A DNA stretch of 64,000 nt. Origin: Chaetoceros tenuissimus. Its lineage: Eukaryota > Bacillariophyta > Thalassiosirophyceae > Chaetocerotales > Chaetocerotaceae. The DNA lies in NCBI GenBank assembly GCA_021927905.1, contig BLLK01000047.1:2418001-2482000 (forward strand). The letters are read 5' to 3'. Below are positions 33,054-42,365 of the stretch, piece by piece. The stretch's first letter is position 1; each line of letters begins with the position of its first letter. Position numbers and translations under genes: made by a program. Below the pieces are notes generated by a model. That model was not told where the DNA came from, searched no databases, and saw only the letters and a list, made by a program, of their open reading frames with translations.

Positions 33054-34007
33054 GTAAAATGGACTGCTTTTAAGAGAAACCATGATTTAGTACACTACAT
33101 CATATCAATTAGTCAAATCGACTCTTTCCTGAATCTTGTACAATGCTAAGATATTTCTGTTCTTGTTGCCTCTTTTCTTTCACCTTGAAATTTATTCCAT
33201 GAATCAACGGAAATAGTAGGACAAATTCAGCGGAATCTATTTCTCAAATGCAATTTTGCTGCATCCACCACTCTCTCTTCTTGTAATATTTGCTCTTACA
33301 ATGGAACTCAGGTTTGTAGCCAGTCACTATTCGTATCCTTCTCGACCTTGTGCTCACTTCTATGGACTTGTCGTAGCACCTGTTACAGTTTCCATCTAAG
33401 TACTACTTGCATTCTTTGCTTTCATATTAGAACTGAGGTGTCCATATCTGTCGATACTTCTTAAGAGAAATAAAGTATCACATAGTCAGCAATGAGTGAG
33501 AATGAGACTGAGTTGGAGGACTGGTACATTATGAGTATGAGGACTGTGACAACAAAAAGTATATAAGGGTGGATTCTATCAAGGCTGCGATACCAATATC
33601 TATGACGAGAAGGACCAGAAGGATACGAATTTTGAATTGCTACCTGAGTTCCAATATGAATACACGAACAAAAAGTGGAAAGGTAAACAAAAGTCCATGT
33701 AATGAAGAAGAAGGACGAGAAAGGAGAATGGTTCCCTGAGTTCCAACGCGAAAGCAAAGAATGCGAGATGAAAAAGTATTCAGATGGATATTGGAAAAGC
33801 TGCTACAGAATCAAGAAGAAGGTAGCGAAAGGAGGTTTAAATAAGGGCTGTAAAAGACTAATCACTACACTGTAAGCCTTGATGGAACAATTCCAGAGGT
33901 AGACTTAGAAATATAATCCATGAAGGTAGTTTATGTTTAGACAGAAATTACTAGACAGCACGGAGATAAGCGTTGGAAAAAGAGGGAACAGAATGTGTAT
34001 AGTCGTC
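33054..34007. other. Intergenic region with possible degenerate repeat-protein sequence
   Basis: About 950 bp. On the plus strand, 33640-33860 contains fragments such as LPEFQYEYTNKKW, EWFPEFQRESKE and SDGYWKSCYRIKK that look like decayed copies of a Trp/Tyr-rich short repeat, interrupted by stops and frame changes. No intact frame. Confidence 0.35.
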
Positions 34008-36289
34008 TTATTCTACAGAATTTTCTTTTTCATCTGCATCAGGAGATGATATAGATATAGATTCTGTCTGGCTATGGCTATCTTGGTTTGATTGATAAGA
34101 ATTAGTCTTTCCGATTCTATGAGTAAAATATCCTGACGCGCCAAAAGCAGTAGCTGGAGAAGGAGGCATCATTCCTCCATGACCTTGGGGATTCATAAAT
34201 TGAGGCTTGCCAAAATGCATGTAATGCTGAGGACTATTTGCTGCACCTGGGGGAGAGCCAAGACCTGGAACTCCGTTCACGAGGTGATTCCAGTACGGCG
34301 ATGATGGATTTTGTTGTTGACCTCTATAACTCTTGGAGGGGGTCTTAGGATCACCAATTCTACTTGTATTAGGATCCAAAAAAGATAGACTAACAGCAGG
34401 AGCAACAGGATTCATATCAGAGCATTGAGACATATTGTCCTCCCCATGATTAGATGCACCATCCACAGACATTTCTTGTCCAGGATTTTGATTCATATTA
34501 TAAGGTTGAGGAGGAATACCCCATTGTGCTGGCGGAAAGTAGCCAGATTGGTCAAGCATAGAATGATCATGATAGCCGTAATGTGGCATGTGAGGATGCC
34601 CATAAAACTCTGGTGGGGGCGGGGGTGGCATGTATCCCATTGATTGATTGAGTTGATGGAAGGATGGGTCGTACCCATACATAGAATGCATCGATGACAT
34701 GGACATGTTGACTTCACTTGGAGGATATTGATTGCGATGATGTCTACTGTGATTTTTATTGGTGTTGGATCTAGGCGGTTTGTTCCCCCCGCGTCCTGCT
34801 CGAGGAGGTCGTCTTCCGGTAGGCCTAGTAACTCCAACCAGTCGCCTTTGAGACTGATTAGGTCCAGAGGAAATATATTTTTTCTCTCCAACCTGATATT
34901 CTCCACCACCTGATTTAAGCTGCTCTTTAGCTTTTACCATTGCCTTTGAAAAGGATTCATCAATCACTTTACGGTATTGAGGTCCCTCGACATACTCCTT
35001 GGACTTTTTGATATTTTTCAAAGGTAATTGCTTGACGATCAATCGTAACAAAGGCTCTTGTTCCTCGTCCATTTCTGCATGAGTCCATCCTTGGAAATGA
35101 GGAAGAGCATTCATCCATGTATCAGAGTCGAATCTGGATACTGATGCTAAATGATCTGATACCGCACATACTTCTTCTCTTAGGAAAGCTGAAACAGGAT
35201 TAAGGGAAGTTTTGACGTCTACTTGATTCCTCTTGAGTTTCTTGACACACTTGGCAAGGAACTTGTGGTAGTAAATTAGTGGCCAAAGATATCTACATTG
35301 TACAGTATCGAGTGAAGGTTAGATTCATTGTTTCTTCCACTACAATCAAATTGAAAATTTAAATACGTAGCAATTAAATGTACTCACCTCCATCGCTTAT
35401 TATGCAGAGCTGGCTCGATCCATGGATTCTTTCCACTCTTTGCTTCCCACCAACTGCGACTAGGCTTCCAAAGCTGTGTCCTTGAGGCAGAAACAACAGA
35501 GAGTACATTGTCAGTTTGACTTGTACCTTCATCAGTCACAACTGTACCATCTGATTCTCCAATAGCCTCTGCAAAGGTTTTTGGACAATCACGAATCATC
35601 ATCTCCTCTTGATTTCTACTAGCAATAACTGCCAATAGAAACTTTTCTTCATCCAAAACTGCAAGTTCAAGTTCAGGCCCCGTCTTTTTCTGACTAGGCT
35701 TTGGCTTTCCATTCACAGCTTCTACAAGAGGACTTTCTTCCTCTCCAGTCGTATCTGCATGGCAGTTTTCATCATGAGCAGCCATATCTTGCACCTCTCT
35801 ATTGATTCCATGAATGACACTATACATGGAGCAGCGGTCAATGACACTCTGCGACAAGTCCAATCTCAAATCATGGTGCAAATCAAATTTCGGTAAGTCG
35901 ATATTGTACTGATATTGGTCTTTCGACTGAAACTGTTCGATGCCGTTTGGTGAACGTATATCATCCTCATCGTGACTGAGTAGAAGCTGTTCTTCAATCT
36001 TTTCCGTCATCTTGTCAAATGCTCCACAGAGGTTTCTGCATGGCAGTGGGTGATGAATGCTGAATGTACTGAGATTATTGGTCTCTTCGTCTTCTACAAA
36101 TGTGGTATCAGATTGTTGAACAATGTTGATGGCTTCAGGGTGGGCAAGTGGATCTTCTTCCGTGGCCATTTGGTTCGAGGACGATGCAGCTGTGAGAAGC
36201 GTGTTGGTGGACTCTTTGTCAGACATGTTTTTATGAAGTTCAGGGTTGGACTTGACAATTCCAGGTTCCAAAGCTATTTCGGTGGTCAT
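34008..36289 (-). CDS. 728-aa diatom-type protein with conserved Trp-rich core and disordered tail
   Basis: Exons 36289-35388 and 35292-34008 join at a split Arg codon (AG|A). The ATG at 36289 is preceded by a strong acceptor (CTTTCTTACTCTCAG), so a 5'-UTR intron is likely. The ordered core straddles the splice: WKPSRSWWEAKSGKNPW and HNKRWRYLWPLIYYHKFLAK, followed by an acidic/helical part (GWTHAEMDEEQEPLLRLIVK). The C-terminal half is rich in Gly, Pro, Met, Gln and Asn with an RG-rich basic patch (GRRPPRAGRGGNKPPR). I do not recognise a named family; RNA-binding or condensate-forming behaviour is a guess from the tail. Confidence 0.78.
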
Positions 36290-37267
36290 TGCTTCCACGC
36301 TGCTGAGAGTAAGAAAGAGAGAAAACAGAGACAGGTGAGTATAATCGTGGAAACACACCAAGAAGGAAGTTGAGTCAAGCGTGTTGTTTCAACTGTTGTG
36401 GAATCTCTAAGAACAAGAATTTGAAATCGTCGATGGTCAATCCATGAGTCGATTCAATTAAAACCGTTGCAAAGAATGCTGCACGTATACTATAACTCTC
36501 TTGCTTTACTCTAATCAAAGAGTCCACAGGGTTGTCTCTCCAGGACTCAATTCAACTTTGCTGCACAAGCGATGCAACGTTTGTCCAACTCCAGCAAAGT
36601 TTCATTCTCCAACTTCCATCTGTATGCATTTCACAAATCAAAAGCGTCTTACCTTATTATACAATCTACTCGATTACAGTGTGGGTGAACTGAATGTAGA
36701 TCCTTATTGATACAAACAATCGATTCAAAAAATTATGTGTTCTCTTGTTGGAGTCAACGAACACGAAGCAGGAATCAAAAAAGTTCTGACACTGCTTTCA
36801 AATTGAAAATACAGGGAATGCTATTCTGTGGCTGCCGCTGCTTCTGAATAAGTGTAGAAAGGCAAGAAGTATATGCCTGTGAAAATTTGTAATGATGGAG
36901 TTGATGGCATAAACACGTAAAGTTGTTACCTTTCTTGCATCAAGTCGACTGTGCTTGCTGTTTATTCGTTGGTTCTTAGTTTTGAATTTCACGTCAATTT
37001 TGGGAACAAGAATCAACGGAAGTCAATTTGGGAACATAGAATCAACGGAAGAAATTTTTATACCTAGCCGAATTGTATTGAAAAAACCTTCTAGCTACTT
37101 AGATCAAAATTTATCTACCCAAATATGTTTCAATCGTGACAAAGCAAATCTGTCACGTAACTATTCCATCACAGACTTCGATTCTTCTTTACCATATATG
37201 AACTGTATTTGAACTGTATCTTTTGGATTTAAGCACAAGAGCACCACAAATCACAATAGCCACCACG
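36290..37267. other. Intergenic region
   Basis: About 980 bp between the divergent 728-aa gene and the accessory island. It holds the likely 5'-UTR intron acceptor of the minus-strand gene near 36303. No gene seen. Confidence 0.4.
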
Positions 37268-38560
37268 ATGATCATTGGACAGTTCGTAATTCGTTCCCTC
37301 ACACAGCGTAGAAGTAGTCTACAAGATGCACTGTCTCTCTGCATTAGAGCAAACGCCGCTGCTTGTTATCGCTACAAGAAGCGTATTGAAGTGATACAAA
37401 ACGCACCACATCTTGATTTACTCCAAAAAATCTCACTGCCATGTGCTTTGCGCACACTAGATGCACATCTAGTGTTTCACGCAATTCATTTCAAGCGGCA
37501 TGTGAACACTTTTGAAGATGATAACAATCTACAACTCGAAAGGGAAACAATCAATGGGAAAGAATTCCCAATCAAGAGAGTTGACATGTCGTCTCGCACC
37601 CAAGACAATCACAATTTTTTGGCTGAATTTGTAATGAATGCACTTTTCGTTCGACTCACAGGTTCGTCTAAATACCTGATGTCCTTGATAAAAGAAGAAA
37701 ATTCAACCTTGCCTGGTATGAATCTTGATGAATGGTTAGAAATCTTGAACGATCTACCAAAGAAGAAAAATGATTTCATCAATTCACAGTGGACTTCAAA
37801 GCTTAAGAGACATGTCGAGAATATCCCTCGGATTATGAAAGAAATGCACGAACTATTATCAAGAGAGAAGGGCAAACCTGATGATTTTTTCCATACACGT
37901 CAATTAATGTTCAGATCAATCAAACATATCATCAAATCAAAATTCGTTTCTAGTCTTGTTGTGGCAGATATAGAAGAATTCATCGCAAATCTCTGGGATC
38001 ACGATGAGATAGACGAATCAACTGTATTCAGAGGACATGGTGGAAAAGATGGTATCACCGTGATAGATGGCGACGAAAAACTTGACTTGAACAAAATTTT
38101 AGAGAGTATCGAGAACGACAATTTCAAAGATGATTTTGTAAGTTTGTTAGGATTCGAAAGAGATGGGGAGGTGACTACTGGAGACAAGCAGAAGAGAAGG
38201 AAAGTTAATATTTATCGAAACATATGTAACGGAAGGCGACTTTCTTTGGTTGATGTAGAGCATTTCTCTTGTAAAATTTTTTTGGTATGCGATCACCTGT
38301 ATGGAAATAGAGTTCACACATGTACTGATAAGAATACCTCGCAATATCTTCACCCAATCAAATTCAATGAAGATGTCCATCCTTATCCATTAGTCAAAGA
38401 TTTTTACACATTTTATGATGGAATCGCTACAGAAATTATTAACAAATTCGAAGATTTCATCAAAAAGGATGAATGGAAAAATATGAATTTGCCACGTCCA
38501 TTTTATAATGGCGAATACTTTGATGAAATCGAATATGTTGGTGTCTCACATGAAATTTAA
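37268..38560 (+). CDS. Unknown 430-aa protein at the start of the accessory island
   Basis: Single exon; the first ATG in frame is at 37268 (an in-frame TTG lies further up). The first part is helical and basic (RSLTQRRSSLQDALSLCIRA), the middle is charged and mostly helical, and a more ordered stretch appears near the end (SCKIFLVCDHLYGNRVHTCT, YPLVKDFYTFYDGIATEII). No signal peptide, membrane segment or recognised motif. It lies on the same strand as the 998-aa oxygenase gene, 406 bp upstream of it, with a tRNA-like half and a palindrome between. A link in function is possible but not shown. Confidence 0.65.
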   Translation: MIIGQFVIRSLTQRRSSLQDALSLCIRANAAACYRYKKRIEVIQNAPHLDLLQKISLPCALRTLDAHLVFHAIHFKRHVNTFEDDNNLQLERETINGKEFPIKRVDMSSRTQDNHNFLAEFVMNALFVRLTGSSKYLMSLIKEENSTLPGMNLDEWLEILNDLPKKKNDFINSQWTSKLKRHVENIPRIMKEMHELLSREKGKPDDFFHTRQLMFRSIKHIIKSKFVSSLVVADIEEFIANLWDHDEIDESTVFRGHGGKDGITVIDGDEKLDLNKILESIENDNFKDDFVSLLGFERDGEVTTGDKQKRRKVNIYRNICNGRRLSLVDVEHFSCKIFLVCDHLYGNRVHTCTDKNTSQYLHPIKFNEDVHPYPLVKDFYTFYDGIATEIINKFEDFIKKDEWKNMNLPRPFYNGEYFDEIEYVGVSHEI

Positions 38561-38702
38561 TATAATATATATAACTTTTATTTTTTATGAAAAAGATATA
38601 CTTTTTTATATCTTAATTGTATTCATAAAAAACATCAATATTGATTTCGAAAAACAGTAAAAAAAAGAATTTATATAAATATTTTACAGCGCTCTTGACA
38701 AG

Positions 38703-38740
38703 TACCTTCAGTGGTGTAGTGGTTAGGTGACGTACCTGCC
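38703..38740 (+). pseudogene. tRNA 5'-half-like sequence
   Basis: The segment TGGTGTAGTGGTTAGG fits a Pol III A box/D-arm and leads to ACGTACCTGCC, resembling the 5' half of tRNA-Gly(GCC). The similarity ends where the palindrome starts, and no T-arm or 3' acceptor half follows. tRNA-Glu or Asp origin is possible. Confidence 0.45.
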
Positions 38741-38783
38741 CCGGAAAAAGCCCAAAAAATTATTTTTTGGGCTTTTTCCGGGG
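38739..38783. repeat. Perfect 45-bp palindrome (22-bp arms, 1-nt centre)
   Basis: The arm at 38739-38760 (CCCCGGAAAAAGCCCAAAAA plus AT) is exactly complementary to 38762-38783. As RNA it would form a 22-bp stem with almost no loop (in practice a short loop opens at the A/T centre). Confidence 0.95.
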
Positions 38784-38966
38784 TTTGTTCACTTTCTCAA
38801 AAGTATAATCCCTAATGAACTTGGTAGATAGCCGGGACTAAAAGATCAACTATGAGAACACTATCTCCTACACAAAGAAAAAAAATCCAGAAGCATACAA
38901 TAGCATGCATTCATTTGATATGCAAGTTTAATTCCAGCTTCACATTACAACTCACGTAAATACACA

Positions 38967-41963
38967 ATGAACGATTTTTTGTACATGTATAAATATGAAT
39001 GTGAGGAGAGATTGAATATACTCAAAAATCTGAGAAAAAGAGAACAGCTACAAAAGATTGTCGATAAGGAGCATCCGCTATTTCAACTCTTTGAAAGTTT
39101 CTACAAAAACCATGAGGAGAGAATGAAGATTCTTTTTGGAAATGTGGAAATACCAAAAAACTATGATCAGTATAATGAACTCGTCGATTGGGATACCTTT
39201 GAATATGTCGTATTTCTGCCTCTTTGCAATTTTCAGAGGTTAATTCCAGGTAAATTCCAACCTCCAGCACATAATGAGGAGGGGCCTGATAAATTCGTTC
39301 CAAATTATGATGATTACGATGTATTGGAGATTCACAAGAAAACTAAAATTCATGAATATCGTCCAAAACTAAAAGAAAAGCTTAATCTGATTGGAAGATC
39401 AATTCTCAAATTGAGTCCAGGCATTAACTCTAAACTCCGTAAAAGAGCACAGAAAAAAGGATTCAAATTCAATTATGAAGATGCAACTGATTTGATTTGT
39501 GGTTCACGAACGGATTCCTTTGGCAATTATCTATATCCAGGATATGATATAATAATCAATCGTGTCAATATATGCTATAAGGAAGCACGAGGCAATAAAA
39601 CCAAAATCAACTGGGCTGCATGGATTCCAGGAGAGAGAAGAAACGAAAACCTTCGAATTTGTAGTGTTCTTGATGCTGGATATGTCAATGACGCAATAAA
39701 GTCGGTAATCAAAAAGATTCCATCAGAAGAATCTGATATCAAAACAATAATCATCAAAGACAAGGATAAGGAAACCAAACTTGGTGGTGTATCGACAATA
39801 AAGAATGTATTTCTGAACGATGCAAAGAGTGAAGTAGAGGAAGTAAAGAAATTACGATTCATCAAATATCCAGATGGTAAACCAAAAAACAATCAGAATT
39901 TCATTAGGGTTGCATCCACAATAAACGGTCGACCTCTCCAGTATTCGAAAGAGAGTAGTATATTCTTTGTCAAGAGTGTTCCTGCTACCGACTTTGAAAT
40001 GGGATTACTATCACAATGCAATAGCATTGCACATCAGATATATCTGCAAACGAAACTCAAACTTGTCCAAAAGTACGGCCATGACATTGCACATAGTATC
40101 ATTGGAGACTATATTCCATTTACATCGTGTCTTTGGTCATGGCGCCCTGGAACTGTTGCAGGATATGGCTTGCACCAAGATTCAACTGCTCTTAGTTCTG
40201 ATGATGTAAAAACATTCCACTATCAAGAGATTGTGGTCACGATTATTTTTCATTTTGGTATTGTCAATGCTGATGAAAAAGGTGCTGATTTAATAATATC
40301 CTTGACGAATAAGGAAACAGGCAACACAACAGTACGCACCTATCACAATTTTATTCATACACAGCTGTTCGGCAACCAAGAAAACCTGTGGCATAGAGCT
40401 TCAGCTACATCCGAAAAGGCTGCAACATCGCGATTGGTTATGACTGCAAGGAGAACTTCAACTGGTGATAAATCACCAAAACAAGTCATGGAAGGCGAAC
40501 TAACGCGTATATTTGGAGAAGATACCCCGAATTTTAAACTTCGCCAGATTGAACAATCAAATGATACACTAACATTGCAGCAGATACTTACGCTCTTCGA
40601 CGAAGATACACTGCATCTTTTTGGAAAGGTAATATCACCATCATCTTTGATTGGGGGTATAATGAATAGGAGCATCAATCCAAATAGGAAAGCATCGAAA
40701 CCACAGTCCAAAAAGAAGAGTGTACAGTCGAGAGGAAAAGGAGATAGTACCGGAATTGAGCTTGACAGCGAGAATAACAATGCTTGTACTACTCAAACTG
40801 CAGCAGCGTCAACAGCAATAGAATCAACCACAATGGAGTCATCTTCTGATCGTATTGACTACTACAATATTACATCGACACGAGAAGAGCATAATTGTGA
40901 CAAAGTGCAAACATTTATCAATCACCAATTGTTTAGCGAACATTTCCTTTTGTCCTCAAATGCGTTACAGATCTTATTCGATCAAAAATTCTGTATCGAG
41001 ACATCTGTTCAAGATCAAAAAGGTTACAGAAAGAATATTCTCTGGTCGCCAATGTTCCGTGAGGATGGTTCAAGTTATAAAATTGGAGACATGATTCCCT
41101 TGACCACCTACAAAAGCTACCACAATATCTTGGAATCAGATTATGGTGGTGGATATATTTGTTCCAATTACGTTGGTACATGCACTGGGATCTGTCTATT
41201 GCATCCCGAGAGGACGGCGAGTTATGATAAGATTGTTGATACTGCGGAAAAGAAGAAGTCCGAGCCTTTTAAGTTCTATGGTAGTGGTGGGTCCTCGAAA
41301 GTAAAAGGATCTTATGTATCGTCAATTTCTGCTGTGACATGCGGAGCAGGAGGTAGCTTACCTTCTGCTCAGAAGCTAAATGCAACAAATAAATGTCTGA
41401 TGGAATTGTGCAGGATGGCAAGACCATTACATTTGGCCACAAAATTGAGACAAAAGGAGAATAATATCGACATGGTGATTTATCTAGGTATGTTCACGAT
41501 TGTTGAGATTGACTATGGGGTCCATGAGCATGGAACGACGTTTCAAAGAGAAAGATGTGACAACTTTCATGGAGCTTCTTTTTTACATGAAAAATCGTTC
41601 TTGTTTCATGCTGTGCCGTTTACAGTTAACTACCAATCAGTGGCAACAGATTGGGATGTGTATGGAATTGATGAACGAAGTATTCCGTTGAGCTTTGGTT
41701 GCCTAATTGATCAGACAGCCAACAAAGCTTTGAAGATAGATTCTGAATTTATGAGAAATGATATCCTTTTTAAACTGATGCGAAAAGAGAAGAAATTCGT
41801 GGGGGGTGTATTTACGGATACATACAAATTAGCGAGCAAAGTCGATTTGAAAAAATTAAAGGAATGTGTTATATCAAAGAAAGTAGAATTCGACAATGGT
41901 GAGAGTGATGACGAGAGTGACAGTGACAACGAGTCTGAGGAAGATGATGCGATGGAGGAGTAA
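38967..41963 (+). CDS. Putative 2OG-Fe(II) oxygenase with SRA-like C-terminal domain
   Basis: 998 aa, single exon. The oxygenase signature is GYGLHQDS (His403, Asp405), then a distal His476 (NLWHRA) followed by SRLVMTARR with Arg489 and Arg495; the R-x5-R spacing after the distal His matches AlkB, and the general order also fits TET/JBP enzymes. About residues 700-850 have the order of SRA (SAD/YDG) landmarks: IGDM (706-709), GG before the YGSGGSSKVKG block (Gly772-Gly775), QKL and TNKCL (802-811), and IYLGMFTIV (~838-846). The C-terminus is acidic. A linker rich in Ser/Thr/Lys (about 575-640) joins the parts. If right, the protein would bind and oxidise modified bases in DNA or RNA. Both domain calls are by eye; the oxygenase is firmer than the SRA. 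Confidence 0.7.
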   Translation: MNDFLYMYKYECEERLNILKNLRKREQLQKIVDKEHPLFQLFESFYKNHEERMKILFGNVEIPKNYDQYNELVDWDTFEYVVFLPLCNFQRLIPGKFQPPAHNEEGPDKFVPNYDDYDVLEIHKKTKIHEYRPKLKEKLNLIGRSILKLSPGINSKLRKRAQKKGFKFNYEDATDLICGSRTDSFGNYLYPGYDIIINRVNICYKEARGNKTKINWAAWIPGERRNENLRICSVLDAGYVNDAIKSVIKKIPSEESDIKTIIIKDKDKETKLGGVSTIKNVFLNDAKSEVEEVKKLRFIKYPDGKPKNNQNFIRVASTINGRPLQYSKESSIFFVKSVPATDFEMGLLSQCNSIAHQIYLQTKLKLVQKYGHDIAHSIIGDYIPFTSCLWSWRPGTVAGYGLHQDSTALSSDDVKTFHYQEIVVTIIFHFGIVNADEKGADLIISLTNKETGNTTVRTYHNFIHTQLFGNQENLWHRASATSEKAATSRLVMTARRTSTGDKSPKQVMEGELTRIFGEDTPNFKLRQIEQSNDTLTLQQILTLFDEDTLHLFGKVISPSSLIGGIMNRSINPNRKASKPQSKKKSVQSRGKGDSTGIELDSENNNACTTQTAAASTAIESTTMESSSDRIDYYNITSTREEHNCDKVQTFINHQLFSEHFLLSSNALQILFDQKFCIETSVQDQKGYRKNILWSPMFREDGSSYKIGDMIPLTTYKSYHNILESDYGGGYICSNYVGTCTGICLLHPERTASYDKIVDTAEKKKSEPFKFYGSGGSSKVKGSYVSSISAVTCGAGGSLPSAQKLNATNKCLMELCRMARPLHLATKLRQKENNIDMVIYLGMFTIVEIDYGVHEHGTTFQRERCDNFHGASFLHEKSFLFHAVPFTVNYQSVATDWDVYGIDERSIPLSFGCLIDQTANKALKIDSEFMRNDILFKLMRKEKKFVGGVFTDTYKLASKVDLKKLKECVISKKVEFDNGESDDESDSDNESEEDDAMEE

Positions 41964-42365
41964 GACGTTTCTCAAGTAAATAGTTACATAGTCATAATGA
42001 TATCGAAGTCACAAAAGAGCGCCTTCCCTTGCAATATATACTGTGCAAAACATGCATGATAGATCAAATGGAAAGAAGCTGACAGCTAAAGATAAAGATA
42101 AGACATTATCTACGATAAGTAAGCCATACAATTTCACAACTTCACACTTATTTTTAGTTCTTTTCGTGGCCAACGGACTTCCACCGTTCGTAACCCATAC
42201 ATTCATGCAAATATATATAAACATACAGTTCCCCTTCTCTTTCTCTTTTTAGGATTGCAATATATACTATGATGTATTATATATTTAATTAGCTAGAACA
42301 TAATCAAAATATAATACCTACTGCATACGATGAGGTCCCCATACCTCTATCTAACGATCACTCAA
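41964..42365. other. Convergent intergenic region
   Basis: About 400 bp between the 3' ends of the oxygenase (plus) and protease-like (minus) genes. AT-rich, no gene seen. Confidence 0.4.

Larger units (their letters stand above)
38561..38966. other. Spacer with tRNA-like half and palindrome
   Basis: 406 bp between two co-oriented island genes. The first ~130 bp are very AT-rich (3' end of the upstream gene), then come the tRNA-like segment and hairpin listed separately, then ~180 bp leading to the next ATG. Confidence 0.6.
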
